Source: an uncultured Adlercreutzia sp.
GTDB lineage: Bacteria > Actinomycetota > Coriobacteriia > Coriobacteriales > Eggerthellaceae
Reading direction: 5' to 3'
Assembly (NCBI GenBank): GCA_902478715.1
Contig: CABSMC010000008.1
Location: forward strand, 1 to 49,945
Length of the DNA stretch: 49,945 bases
Under the pieces are notes generated by a model. It was not told the DNA's origin and did no database searches. It saw only the letters and a list, made by a program, of their open reading frames with translations. Every line of letters begins with the position of its first letter. Position 1 is the stretch's first letter. Below, piece by piece: positions 14,719 through 24,302 of the stretch. The position numbers and the translations under genes were made by a program.

Positions 14719-16143
14719 TTACTCGCGGCCGTCCCAGCAGTAGGTGCAGATTTTCTCCGGATCGATGCCGATGGCCTCTATCATGCCCTGGAGGCTCTGG
14801 TAGCTCAGCGAATCGAAACCCATGTCCTCGCAGATGGTCTTCAGCAGGCACTGGCCGCGCTCGGTGCGGGCGTCGGCGTACTCGTCCAGGTGAGCCACGC
14901 CCTCCTCACCTTCCAGCTGATCCACTACGCGCCGCGCGATGAGATCCATGTCCGACTTGCTGGACGAGAAGCTCAGATACTTGCAGCTGTACATGATGGG
15001 CGGGCACGCGCTGCGCATATGCACCTCGGCGGCGCCGGAGTCGTACAGGAAGTTCACCGTCTCGCGCAGCTGGGTGCCGCGCACGATGGAATCATCCACG
15101 AACAAAAGCTTCTTGTCGCGGATAAGCTCGGGCACCGGCACCTGCTTCATGTTGGCGATCTTGTTACGCAGATCCTGGTTCGCCGGCATGAACGACCGCG
15201 GCCAGGTGGGTGTGTACTTGATAAACGGACGACCGAAGGGCATCTTGCTCTCGGTCGAATAGCCGATGGCATGGGGGATGCCGGAATCGGGCACGCCGGC
15301 CACGAAGTCCACCTCGGGGCACGCGCCGCGCGCTGCCTCGTCGCGAGCCATGATGGCACCGTTGCGGTAGCGCATCACTTCCACGTTCATACCCTCGTAG
15401 TTGGAGTTCGGGTAGCCGTAGTACACCCACATGAACGCGCACATCTTCATCTCGTCGCGCGCCGGCGAGAGCACCTCAATGGCATCGGGCGTAAGCCGCA
15501 CGATCTCCGCCGGGCCCAGCTCGTACTCGTCGTGATAGCCCAGCTTGTGATAGGCAAAGCTCTCGAAGGCAACGCAGTGGCCGTCATCGTCGGCGCCCAC
15601 GAGCACCGGCAAGCGACCCATGAAGTCGCGGGCCGCAATGATGTCGCCGTCCTCGGTCATAATGAGCAGCGTGAGCGAACCGTCAATCTTCGATTGGGCA
15701 TACTGGATGCCGGCGACCAGGTCATCCTTCTGGTTGATGAGCGCCGCCACCAGCTCGGTTGAGTTCACCGCGCCAGAGCTGAGCGCCATAAACTGCGCAT
15801 CGTGATCCTCGAAATACTCTTCCACCAAGGCCTCGGCATTGTTGATGGCACCGATGGTCGTGATAGCGAAGGTGCCCAAATGCGAGCGCACGAGCAGCGG
15901 CTGCGGGTCGGCGTCCGAGATGCATCCGATGGCGCTCGTGCCGTGGAAGCGCACGATGTCGTCCTCGAATTTCGTGCGGAACGGCGTGTTCTCGATAGAG
16001 TGAATCTGACGCTGGTAGCCATCCTCGTGGTCAAGCACGATCATGCCCGCTCGACGCGTGCCGAGATGCGAGTGGTAATCGACGCCGAAGAAAACATCCA
16101 TCACCACGTCGCGCTTGGAAACCGCTCCGAAAAAGCCGCCCAT
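14719..16143 (-). CDS. purF: amidophosphoribosyltransferase-family protein (PurF)
   Basis: A 474-residue protein with GGAGG before its ATG. It transfers an amino group to PRPP, the first step of purine synthesis. The phosphoribosyltransferase domain has LLFVDDSIVRGTQL, the PRPP-binding loop. CTYC at 466-469 and earlier Cys match the [4Fe-4S] ligands of Bacillus-type PurF. The N-terminus reads MGGFFGAVSKRDVV: the nucleophilic Cys of class II glutaminases, normally residue 2, is absent, and Val stands where I would expect the only other nearby candidate. It may use free ammonia, or be a paralogue with another role. A TATACT -10 box lies at 16,180-16,185. purE is in the same window but not linked. 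Confidence 0.85.
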   Translation of the reverse strand: MGGFFGAVSKRDVVMDVFFGVDYHSHLGTRRAGMIVLDHEDGYQRQIHSIENTPFRTKFEDDIVRFHGTSAIGCISDADPQPLLVRSHLGTFAITTIGAINNAEALVEEYFEDHDAQFMALSSGAVNSTELVAALINQKDDLVAGIQYAQSKIDGSLTLLIMTEDGDIIAARDFMGRLPVLVGADDDGHCVAFESFAYHKLGYHDEYELGPAEIVRLTPDAIEVLSPARDEMKMCAFMWVYYGYPNSNYEGMNVEVMRYRNGAIMARDEAARGACPEVDFVAGVPDSGIPHAIGYSTESKMPFGRPFIKYTPTWPRSFMPANQDLRNKIANMKQVPVPELIRDKKLLFVDDSIVRGTQLRETVNFLYDSGAAEVHMRSACPPIMYSCKYLSFSSSKSDMDLIARRVVDQLEGEEGVAHLDEYADARTERGQCLLKTICEDMGFDSLSYQSLQGMIEAIGIDPEKICTYCWDGRE

Positions 16144-16282
16144 GAAATCCTCCGTCTTAGTGTTTCAACGATAGGTCAAAGTATAAATGGTGCACCTGAA
16201 CGATTGTTGCCTTGCGGTTAATTGGCTCAAAATTCACGATTTTAGGGACACGGCCTGCCAGATGAGCCAGGTGCGTCCGCGC

Positions 16283-19006
16283 CTACTCGATGACATAGCG
16301 ATGCTGCCGAACGGCGGCCACCGCCGCGACGTTCAGCGAGCAGCCGATGCCCGCCTCATGGCCCGGGGCATTCAGCGTGATGATGCCGTCGGGGGCGGTA
16401 TAGGCAGGCACCGTGAGGTCGGCGTCGAAGTAGCGCGCCGTAGCGCCCAAATCGCCGGGGATAACCACTCCGGGCAGCGTTTGGAAGGCCGCGTGGGCAA
16501 ACCGCGACACGCCGGTATCGTACATGCCGCTCATGCAAACCTCGCGGCCCTCGGCCAGCGCTCGGTGCACGAAGGCGAGCGACCGCTCGATGCCGCCAAA
16601 CTTCCCGATCTTCACCATGGCGCAGCGCAGTTCCGGATGCTCGAACAGACCGGCGGCCTCTTCGGCATTCACGAAGGATTCGTCAACGCAGATGGGCATG
16701 GCCAGTGTATGCTGGAACGACGCGAGTCGGGTGAAAGGGTCTCGCAAAGCCCGCTCGCCCCCGGCGGCGGCCAGGTTCAGTGGCTCTTCGATCCAGCCGA
16801 TATCCAGCTCGTCGTAGGAACGCAGCTCGGCCAGGTTGTGCAGGCCGAAGCTCTGGTTCGCGTCCAGGGTGATAAGCAGATGCGGGAACGCCCGACGCAC
16901 CGCGCGTACCGCCGGAAGCCCCCGACCGGGAGCCACCTTCAACTTAATGCGCTGGTAGCCCGCGTCCACGCACTCGCGCACTTCGGCCACCGTTTGGGCG
17001 GGCGTGCCCAGGCCCACCACCGCGCCGCTGTACACCTTGCGCGTCGCCCCGCGCCGATCCCCGGGGCACGCCGAGCCCACCGCAACATCCTCCCCCTCGA
17101 AAGCTGTCGCGACGCGGGTCATGCGGTCGAACTCCTCGCCAAGCAGCTTCCAGAGGGGCTTTTCCGTGACCTTGCCATACAGGTCCCAGCAAGCCATCTC
17201 CAGAGCGCTCACCGCCATGGGAAACGCCTCCGCGCCTTCCAGCGAGAACAGGTCAGCCGCCACTTCGCGCGGATGCAGATAGGTGCCGGCGATGACCCGG
17301 GGCGCCAGCGTCTCGCGCAGCACACGCAGATCGTCACCGAGGGTCTCGGGCAGATACCAATCGGTATCGAAAGCCGTGCACTCCCCTAACCCTACGCGGC
17401 CCTTGCGGTCGATCACCTCGACAATGACCGTATCTCGGTAGGTCAGCGTCTCCTTCGGCGTTTTGAAAGGCTTGGAAAACGGCAGGCGCCCGTGGTGAAG
17501 CACCACGCGCCGGATGTCGATGTTCTCGCTGAACAGCGCCTCGCAAGCAGCGCGGTCGATCTTGCCGATGCCTGACCGCGGCAACTCGTCCACAATGGAT
17601 ATTTGCTCGGGAACGTAAAGCTTCGACAGCCGCTGGGAAAGCGCCTCCCGCAGCGCGCGCGTGCTGATGAGCGGCGCATCCGGCGTCAGCTCCACTACCG
17701 CTGCGGGCCGCCGTCCCCAGCGCGCGTCGGGCAGCCCGAACACATAGGCGTCGGCCACGCCGGGAACGCGCACGAGAGCGTCGACGATTTCCGCTGGGTA
17801 CACGTTCTCACCGCCGGAGATGAACATGTCGCCGGTGCGCTCGCGCACGTAAAGACAGCCGTCGTGAAGCGCCGCCGTATCGCCTGTGAGGAAGAAGCCG
17901 TCCACGGTGAAGGCCGCCCGGGCGTTGGCGTAGCCGCCGAACACCCCTGGGCCGCGCAGGGCGAGGCGCCCGAAACCCTCCGCATCCGGCTCCACAATGC
18001 GGGCCGAATAACCCGGCAGAAGCCGCATCCCTCCCGTGAACTGGGGTGTGATCAGCATGTTCGCCACTTGGCTCGACGTCTCGGTCATGCCATAGCTGGC
18101 ATACACGCGCGCCTCGGCCTCTAGGGCCCGGGCCACAGTCTTCGCGTTCAGCGGGCCGCCTCCGAGCAGCACGCACTCGTACTGGGAAAGCGCGTTTGGC
18201 CGCGCATTCAGCATATCCTGCAGCATCTTGTCCACCACCGAGATGTGGGTGGCGTGCATCACCTCGGCATCACGCAGCACCGCCGCCGCGTCGAAGCGCT
18301 CGTAGATGCGCAAGGGCCAGCGGCTGCAGACGCTGCGCACGAGCACTTGGAAGCCGCCCACGTGGAAAAACGGCAGCACCGCCTGCCACAGACCGCGCCC
18401 CCGGACGCGCCCGGAAAGCACCCGGTTCGATGCCTTCGACGCCTCCACGAGGTTGCCCCAGGTGAGCTCGGCGGCCTTGGGCTTGCCCGTCGTGCCGGAG
18501 GTGAACATAATGAGGGCCCGATGGCTGGAATCGAAGACATGGGCGGCTCGTTCGGCGAAGTGGATGGCGTCCTCGACTGAGCCGCCGAGGGAGTCGTCCA
18601 CCCGTCCCGCCCGCTCGTTGCGAAGAAGCGAGTTGCACACCGCTTCGAAGAGCTTGGGCTCACCGGCCGCGTCCACCGTGTAGGCTACCCGCAGCCCGGC
18701 CCGCTCCAGTTCCAGCACGCGCGTGAGCTTCTCGGCATCGGTCAGCCGATGATTCAGCGCCACCAGGGCGAATCCCCCGTAGGCCGCCGCCAAGGCAAGG
18801 AACACGTACATGGGGCCGTTGGGCAAATCCACCGCCACCACATCGCCTGGGAAGACGCCCTTATCCCGCAGCCGTCGCGCAAGCTGAGAGGCGATAAGCC
18901 TCGCCTGGCGATAGGTGTAGGCCGTCTCGTTACCGCGCCGATCGACCGCCGTGAAGAACACGGCTTCCGGACGCAGCTGCGCGGTGCTTTCGAAAATATC
19001 GATCAT
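16283..19006 (-). CDS. MenE-MenC fusion (OSB-CoA ligase / o-succinylbenzoate synthase)
   Basis: A 907-residue fusion of two menaquinone enzymes. Residues 1 to about 490 are an ANL adenylating enzyme: the P-loop MFTSGTTGKPKAAEL, then SYGMTE, FLTGDTA and the C-terminal lysine motif SGIGKIDR. Residues about 500-907 are an enolase-superfamily o-succinylbenzoate synthase: IKLKV (KxK acid/base), LDANQSF, WIEEPL, VDES metal ligands and the second lysine in KIGKFGG. The domains are joined without an obvious long linker. MenC makes OSB and MenE activates it, so the fusion combines consecutive steps. It lies downstream of menB, 84 nt away, with a hairpin between them. AAGGAG is somewhat far upstream of the start. 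Confidence 0.92.
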   Translation of the reverse strand: MIDIFESTAQLRPEAVFFTAVDRRGNETAYTYRQARLIASQLARRLRDKGVFPGDVVAVDLPNGPMYVFLALAAAYGGFALVALNHRLTDAEKLTRVLELERAGLRVAYTVDAAGEPKLFEAVCNSLLRNERAGRVDDSLGGSVEDAIHFAERAAHVFDSSHRALIMFTSGTTGKPKAAELTWGNLVEASKASNRVLSGRVRGRGLWQAVLPFFHVGGFQVLVRSVCSRWPLRIYERFDAAAVLRDAEVMHATHISVVDKMLQDMLNARPNALSQYECVLLGGGPLNAKTVARALEAEARVYASYGMTETSSQVANMLITPQFTGGMRLLPGYSARIVEPDAEGFGRLALRGPGVFGGYANARAAFTVDGFFLTGDTAALHDGCLYVRERTGDMFISGGENVYPAEIVDALVRVPGVADAYVFGLPDARWGRRPAAVVELTPDAPLISTRALREALSQRLSKLYVPEQISIVDELPRSGIGKIDRAACEALFSENIDIRRVVLHHGRLPFSKPFKTPKETLTYRDTVIVEVIDRKGRVGLGECTAFDTDWYLPETLGDDLRVLRETLAPRVIAGTYLHPREVAADLFSLEGAEAFPMAVSALEMACWDLYGKVTEKPLWKLLGEEFDRMTRVATAFEGEDVAVGSACPGDRRGATRKVYSGAVVGLGTPAQTVAEVRECVDAGYQRIKLKVAPGRGLPAVRAVRRAFPHLLITLDANQSFGLHNLAELRSYDELDIGWIEEPLNLAAAGGERALRDPFTRLASFQHTLAMPICVDESFVNAEEAAGLFEHPELRCAMVKIGKFGGIERSLAFVHRALAEGREVCMSGMYDTGVSRFAHAAFQTLPGVVIPGDLGATARYFDADLTVPAYTAPDGIITLNAPGHEAGIGCSLNVAAVAAVRQHRYVIE

Positions 19007-19057
19007 GAACGGCTCGTGGAACTCCTTGGGCGCGATAAGCTGAACAGGACACAGGAA

Positions 19058-19082
19058 GCCCCCGCCGGCTGCGGCAGGGGGC
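19058..19082 (-). terminator. hairpin between menB and the menE-menC fusion
   Basis: GCCCCC-GCCG and CGGC-A-GGGGGC form a 10-bp stem with one bulge and a 4-nt loop, just after the menB stop. On the minus strand it is followed by only TTCC, so it may attenuate rather than fully separate the two genes. Confidence 0.55.
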
Positions 19083-19090
19083 GAAGCATC

Positions 19091-19930
19091 CTACGGAAAT
19101 TTCGGGAACTGGGTGAAGTCGGGAGCGCGCTTCTCCTTGAAGGCGTCGCGGCCCTCCTTGGCCTCGTCGGTGGTGTAGTACAGAAGCGTGGCGTCGCCGG
19201 CCAGCTGCTGCAGGCCCGCAAGCCCGTCGGTGGCGGCGTTGAACGACGCCTTCATGAAGCGCAGGGCCGTGGGGGAAAACTGCATCATCTCGGCGGCCCA
19301 GGCCATGCACTCGTCTTCCAAATCGTCGAAGGGCACGACCTTGTTCACGAGGCCCATTTCCAACGCCTCGTCGGCCGTGTACTGGCGGCAGAGGTACCAG
19401 ATCTCACGGGCCTTCTTCTGGCCCACGATGGCAGCCAGATACCCCGCGCCATAGCCGGCGTCGAAAGAGCCCACCTTAGGCCCGGTCTGGCCAAACTTCG
19501 CCGTGTCGGCCGCAATGGTGAGGTCGCACAGAATAGAGAGCACATGCCCTCCGCCGATGGCGTAGCCGTTCACCATAGCGATGACGGGCTTGGGCACGAC
19601 GCGGATGAGCCGCTGCAAATCGAGCACATTCAGGCGCGGGATGTTGTCCTCGCCCACGTACCCCCCGTTGCCGCGCTTCTTCTGGTCGCCGCCGGAGCAG
19701 AACGCCTCGTCCTCGTGGCGGCCGCCGTGGTTCACACCGGTCAGCAGAATGACACCTACGGACGCATCGTCGCGCGCCTCGGAGAAAGCGTCGTACATCT
19801 CCGTCACCGTCAGCGGGGTGAACGCGTTGCGCCGCTCGGGCCGATTGATGGAGATCTTCGCCACCCCATCGCACAACTCATAGCGAATCTCGCGGTACTC
19901 CTTATCGCACTTCCAATCGTAGTTGCTCAA
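19091..19930 (-). CDS. menB: 1,4-dihydroxy-2-naphthoyl-CoA synthase (MenB)
   Basis: A 279-residue crotonase-fold enzyme that closes the naphthoate ring from OSB-CoA in menaquinone synthesis. Family marks are FCSGGDQKKRG, NVLDLQRLIRVVPKPVIAMV, YAIGGGHVLS for the oxyanion hole, and TGPKVGSFDAGYG. The start is placed at TTG 19,930-19,928 because AAGGAG lies 6 nt before it (SNYDWKC follows). An ATG 13 codons upstream has no ribosome binding site. It is the first gene of a pair with menE-menC. The product serves the menaquinone-dependent reductases expected in this anaerobe. Confidence 0.95.
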   Translation of the reverse strand: MSNYDWKCDKEYREIRYELCDGVAKISINRPERRNAFTPLTVTEMYDAFSEARDDASVGVILLTGVNHGGRHEDEAFCSGGDQKKRGNGGYVGEDNIPRLNVLDLQRLIRVVPKPVIAMVNGYAIGGGHVLSILCDLTIAADTAKFGQTGPKVGSFDAGYGAGYLAAIVGQKKAREIWYLCRQYTADEALEMGLVNKVVPFDDLEDECMAWAAEMMQFSPTALRFMKASFNAATDGLAGLQQLAGDATLLYYTTDEAKEGRDAFKEKRAPDFTQFPKFP

Positions 19931-20076
19931 GCTTCTCTCCTTCAGCTCGCCAGCATCGCCGATAGGCATGTTGTCTCAACTGGCATAATACCGTAGAAAC
20001 TCGCTATCGATAGGCAGAAATGCCTCCGAAGAAGGCCGTTCAGAACAACTTCCCCACCAACGGATACCGCCGGCCC

Positions 20077-20943
20077 CTAAATCCCGAATTCCTGAAAGAG
20101 CTCGTTGCGGCGGTGCGGGTTGGACGAAGCCTCAGCAACATCGTCAATGCGAGACGCCTCCAGCAATTGTGCAACCAAAGCTCCGAAGCGATCTTCGCCC
20201 TGCTCGATGCCCTGCTCCATCCCTTTCGCCAGGCCTTCTTCCATGCCGCTGTTGTAAGCATTTCCGAGGCCTTCTTCAACGATCAGCTCCGCCTGAATGC
20301 GAGCGTCTTCAATATAAGTCAGCATGTCCAAGCCCTTCTGTCTCCACACGGCATTGCCATTGGCGCGCCTCACTGCCGCTGCAATATCAGCCACAAGCGC
20401 ATCGCCATCCTCTTCCCCGGCTGCCACGTATTTTAACAGACTGCGTAGAGGCCCTTCTGCCAAGGTCTCCCAAGCCGAAGCATTGAGCACCACCCAATGG
20501 AACCCATGACGAAGATCGACCGCCTCATCCTCGCAGCAAACCATTTCGAAATGATACACGGGAAGCGCCGCGTCGAACTGATCCTCAGTGCAGATGAATA
20601 CGACGTAACTCTCAGCAAGATTCCGGTAAGGCTGGCCCCGTCGAAGAGCCGACGAGTCCATCGCAGATTGATAATAGCGCATTCGCCGGCCAAGCTCCTT
20701 CATCGTGTAGGCCTGAATTTCCACATCGTAAACAGCATTCGCGGTACTGGCGAAAGCATCAAGCCGCACGCCTTTCGCCCCCAGTCTCGGTTCGACGGTT
20801 CGCTCCACCTCCACGTTGCGTACGCGGTCAACCGGTTCTCCCAGCACCACCTCTAAAAGGCGACGGCAAATATCATGTTCATTGGTCATAACCTGGTTAA
20901 ACATAGGCCATTCATGGAACAGCAAATCTCTTGGCTCGTCCAT
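20077..20943 (-). CDS. Rpn-type PD-(D/E)xK nuclease
   Basis: A 288-residue protein with AGGAG before its ATG. The core has F-N-Q-V-M near residue 15, then VRLDAFAST (active-site Asp) and VYDVEIQAY (E-x-Q in place of E-x-K), followed by RRMRYYQSAMDSSALRRGQ. This is the usual layout of Rpn (recombination-promoting nuclease, also called PD-(D/E)xK family transposase). The C-terminal third has Gly-Met-Glu-rich short repeats around AKGMEQGIEQGED, also typical. These proteins act in DNA mobility or as variable-tail toxins. It lies alone between menB and the flavoprotein. Sequence 20,944-21,142 shows only an imperfect hairpin. Confidence 0.85.
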   Translation of the reverse strand: MDEPRDLLFHEWPMFNQVMTNEHDICRRLLEVVLGEPVDRVRNVEVERTVEPRLGAKGVRLDAFASTANAVYDVEIQAYTMKELGRRMRYYQSAMDSSALRRGQPYRNLAESYVVFICTEDQFDAALPVYHFEMVCCEDEAVDLRHGFHWVVLNASAWETLAEGPLRSLLKYVAAGEEDGDALVADIAAAVRRANGNAVWRQKGLDMLTYIEDARIQAELIVEEGLGNAYNSGMEEGLAKGMEQGIEQGEDRFGALVAQLLEASRIDDVAEASSNPHRRNELFQEFGI

Positions 20944-21142
20944 CGTCGGGCTCCTCTCTCATTGGGAGAACCTATGCTAGCCGAGCACGACCGCAAAAAT
21001 GACGCAAGAATGTCCCGATTGATTCCTTGCGCCAACCGCAATAGAATCGCACAATACAAGGAAGGACAACGCACGAAGTGGCCGCATCCGAAAAGGAGCG
21101 ACCACTTGCGAGGGAGGGGCTACAGGGATGGTATCTTAGGGC

Positions 21143-22852
21143 TTAGGATTCGGCCAAGTGCTCACCCAAGGTATAGCCCAAAGTAATAGCGCTGCCGATG
21201 CTCACCCCCGGAATCGGGGAGAAGTAGGCTGCACCGAATCGTTGACCTAAACAGTTGCCGGCCGCGTACAGACCGGGAATGGGATCGAGAGACTCACCGA
21301 GCACATTGCAGTACTTGTCGGTCATGAGGCCACCGACCGTGACCATAACACCACCCACATGGTCAGGTCCCGCCACGACGCCCATAAAGGGCGGCGTGTC
21401 CAGCGTGAACAGCACCCGCGAATCCTTTCCAAAATCCTCGTCCACGCCCGCTTTCGCCAGCTCGTTATATCGCTCAATGGAGGCCATCATATTCTCCTTG
21501 GCCTCGCCTTCAATGCCCATGTACTGCGCCAACGTATCCCAGTCCTCCGCCACGTAGGTGCCTCGGCCATCGCCTTCGGCCCCATTGGCAAGACCCTGGT
21601 CGAACTGAGCGGCAATGTTGGCAATGTTTTGCTCTTGGGGATCGAAGCACGTGTGGCCAGACACCGAGTAGGTGCACGTTTCCTTAAGCTTGGAATCGAA
21701 GAGCGTGTAATAGACATTCTGCTTGATGCGGGCGGCAGGCTTGCCCGTCCACGTGGGATCGCCGAAGAACTCGTTGCAATAGCGGTTGCCCTTCTCGTCC
21801 AGGTAAATGCCCACGCCAGGATTCATGGAGGGAATGGCGAAATCGCCGTTCATCGACCCAAGAGGACGAGGCTCTAGGCGACCGCCAGCCCAAACGCCCA
21901 TCTTGATGCCCGAGCCGTCCTTGCCGCCCATGGCGTCATGCCACTCCGTAATGCCTTCCTGCAGACAGTCGTTGGCGGTCACGCAAAGGTCGGTCATCAT
22001 TTCCTTGTCGGCGCTGAAATCGCCCGCCGCAAGCACAACGGCCTCGTTGGCGCGATAGCGATGGTAGGTTCCGGCGGCATCTACGCACACCACACCCGTC
22101 ACGGCATCGCCGTCCTTCTCCAGATAAACACCCTTCCGATCGAAGATGAGCTGCAGATTGGGCAGCTCAGCGAGCGAGGCAAAAATCGCCTGGTAAACCT
22201 CGGTCATATTGTGCTCGTTGCCCATGCCCCACTGCACCGTGCCCGTCCAGAACTTCTGACCGGCAATCTCATCGAGCATGTTCTCGTGACGTGGCCAGTA
22301 AGAGATGGTCATGGTCTCCAGAAGCTCCGCAGGCACCTTCTCGAGGAACCAGTCCACGGCCTCGCCGCTCCGCGTCGCGTACTGCATGATAAGCGAGGGG
22401 TTGGCGGCATTCTGGCTGCGCATCATCCAGTCGTTGAAGAACTCCACGGGATCAACCTCGGGCACACCGTGATCCTTCAGATACTGGGAATTCAGGTGCC
22501 CGATGTCGTTGCCGATGATGGTGTAATACTGCTCCTCGAGCGCCTCCAGCAAAACAACGCTTTTGCCGCTCTTCTCGGCGGCGCTACGGGCCGTTGCCGT
22601 ACCGGCATGGCCCGCACCAATAACAACGATGTCGGCCACGGTCTCATCAACGATGGCGTCCTCCGCCACAGATTCCGGCGCTACGCGCCACGAACTCGTC
22701 TCGGCCGCATCGGCCACCGTCCCCGTCTCCGACAAGGCCTCGCTGGAAGTTTGCTGCGCCGGAGCGCATCCCAAACCCGTCGCCGCGACCGCTCCCAGCA
22801 TACCCGTGGCCACTGAGCCTTTGAGAAAATCCCTTCTGCTGATCTGTGCCAT
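21143..22852 (-). CDS. Tat-exported FAD-dependent reductase (fumarate reductase/urocanate reductase-like)
   Basis: A 569-residue protein; AAGGAGG precedes the ATG at 22,852. The N-terminus SRRDFLKGSVATG is a twin-arginine signal, followed by a possible lipobox ending LGC. FAD binding is shown by DIVVIGAGHAGTATA near residues 79-93 and by the C-terminal IPGLYAAGNCLGQRFG. The flavocytochrome-c type substrate domain lies between them. No CxxCH haem motif is present, so electrons must come from a separate quinol or cytochrome partner. The usual HxTxGG-type segment reads DHVGGVMVTVGG, so the substrate may not be fumarate. It lies next to a GHKL kinase and LytTR regulator on the same strand, the typical control of such reductases in Eggerthellaceae. 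Confidence 0.9.
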   Translation of the reverse strand: MAQISRRDFLKGSVATGMLGAVAATGLGCAPAQQTSSEALSETGTVADAAETSSWRVAPESVAEDAIVDETVADIVVIGAGHAGTATARSAAEKSGKSVVLLEALEEQYYTIIGNDIGHLNSQYLKDHGVPEVDPVEFFNDWMMRSQNAANPSLIMQYATRSGEAVDWFLEKVPAELLETMTISYWPRHENMLDEIAGQKFWTGTVQWGMGNEHNMTEVYQAIFASLAELPNLQLIFDRKGVYLEKDGDAVTGVVCVDAAGTYHRYRANEAVVLAAGDFSADKEMMTDLCVTANDCLQEGITEWHDAMGGKDGSGIKMGVWAGGRLEPRPLGSMNGDFAIPSMNPGVGIYLDEKGNRYCNEFFGDPTWTGKPAARIKQNVYYTLFDSKLKETCTYSVSGHTCFDPQEQNIANIAAQFDQGLANGAEGDGRGTYVAEDWDTLAQYMGIEGEAKENMMASIERYNELAKAGVDEDFGKDSRVLFTLDTPPFMGVVAGPDHVGGVMVTVGGLMTDKYCNVLGESLDPIPGLYAAGNCLGQRFGAAYFSPIPGVSIGSAITLGYTLGEHLAES

Positions 22853-22952
22853 TTCCCTTCCTCCTTTTTCTGCGGGATTCACAATGACGGCAGTGTAGAA
22901 GGGAATCGGAATGCGCGAAAATACCTCTGTCGATTTGGGAGCAGTCATCTGT

Positions 22953-24302
22953 CTAATTGGACGATCCAGCCATCTCGCGCGGAATAAGAATATTGAGGGC
23001 AAAGCGTCCGTCTCTTGCCTCGATCTGCAACGTTCCCTCGTAACGTTCGATAGCCGCTCGAATACTCTTCAATCCCAAACCGTGCCCCTGCGCATTCTCT
23101 TTGTTAGTGGCAGGCAGCCCGTCGCGCCACTTGATTTCTCCCGCAAACGTATTCTCGAAGTGGAGGTAGAGCCAATGCTCGTCCCCATGGATGCGCACCA
23201 TGATCTCGCGAGCGACCTGTTCCGGCAGACGCATCTGAGCTTCCGCGGCATTGTCGAGGGCGTTGCTGGCGATGGCCACAATATCGCCGGGGCGCATGAA
23301 GTCCATGCACTGCGCATCCACGAACAGGACGAGTCGTATGTCCAAATCGCGGCAACGCTGGGCGCTCAGCGACAGCACGGTATCAAGCACCTCGTTGCCC
23401 GTTTGCAGAAACTGCTCTTCTCCAAAAGACGTCTCAAGCGCCTCGTTGGCATAGGCGATACGCTCCCCTTCCGATTCAAGACGGGCTATATACAGAAGAT
23501 GATGCTTCAAATCATGGTGCTTGCGCTGAATCTCGTCCATGGCGCGACGTCGCTGGTCGTATTGGTTGGCCTGCATCCTCATCACCGCTTCCAGCATGCG
23601 CGCGCTCTGAGCCTCTTCGCGCATAAAGGCGACATTGTCCACGCCAATCATCACCAGCACGCTCGTGAGACTGCAAAGTTCGTAGAGGAAGAGTCCGAGC
23701 GTGTCAGGTACTCCGGTTCCATGGCCAGATTCCAAAGCCTCAATGAGGTATCCCACCGTCAGCACAGGCACCATGGAAAGAGCCATGGGCACGAGCTCCC
23801 TCCATCCGATTTGCTTTGGTTGAACCCGTATGCAAAACCTTTTTAGCAGAAAGAAAACTCCAAACGTGAGCCCCGCAGGCAACAGAAGATACACGGTCGC
23901 CTCCACGGGATATTCCAGCAGCACCGCATGATTGGCCAGGTTCATGCCCTCCCGCGACAAGGCAAAAGCCGCTGCGGCTTTCTCGACGGCAATTTCTACC
24001 AGAAAGAGGATGAAAGTGTAGTAGAGCGTCTCTCGAGAGCTGATGCAATATCGAAGCCGGACAAAGACATAGAGCAGCCCAAACAGCTCCGTCAGCCGAA
24101 ATGGCCCATACTGATCGGCTTGTAGGCCATCAAGACCGCTTCTTAAAGCAAGCAGCAGCGGCATAACCGTCAAAAGAGCACTGCGAAAAAGCCGCTGCAC
24201 CGCCTCCGATTCTCCCATCTCCCGCAACGGAAGACCCCGCATAAAGTAGAGAATGCCCGCGAGCTCGAGGGCGAACAGCAGGTAATCGTACAGGACGATC
24301 AT
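22953..24302 (-). CDS. GHKL-type sensor histidine kinase (AgrC-like)
   Basis: A 449-residue protein. Residues 1-220 contain six or seven hydrophobic spans, which form a membrane sensor. The dimerisation helix carries QRKHHDLKHHL at about residue 258, and this H-D-x-K-H-H is the phosphorylation site of this group. The ATPase part shows ALDNAAEA (N box) and GHGLGLKSIR (G box). Its start overlaps the regulator's stop by 4 nt (ATGA), so the two are translated together. It probably senses a small molecule and adjusts the downstream flavin reductase. The substrate of that enzyme would be the natural signal, but nothing in the sequence proves it. Confidence 0.9.
   Translation of the reverse strand: MIVLYDYLLFALELAGILYFMRGLPLREMGESEAVQRLFRSALLTVMPLLLALRSGLDGLQADQYGPFRLTELFGLLYVFVRLRYCISSRETLYYTFILFLVEIAVEKAAAAFALSREGMNLANHAVLLEYPVEATVYLLLPAGLTFGVFFLLKRFCIRVQPKQIGWRELVPMALSMVPVLTVGYLIEALESGHGTGVPDTLGLFLYELCSLTSVLVMIGVDNVAFMREEAQSARMLEAVMRMQANQYDQRRRAMDEIQRKHHDLKHHLLYIARLESEGERIAYANEALETSFGEEQFLQTGNEVLDTVLSLSAQRCRDLDIRLVLFVDAQCMDFMRPGDIVAIASNALDNAAEAQMRLPEQVAREIMVRIHGDEHWLYLHFENTFAGEIKWRDGLPATNKENAQGHGLGLKSIRAAIERYEGTLQIEARDGRFALNILIPREMAGSSN

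Noticed and set aside
21074..21107. Terminator after the flavoprotein gene
   Set aside because: The stem has two mismatches and no T-tract on either strand.
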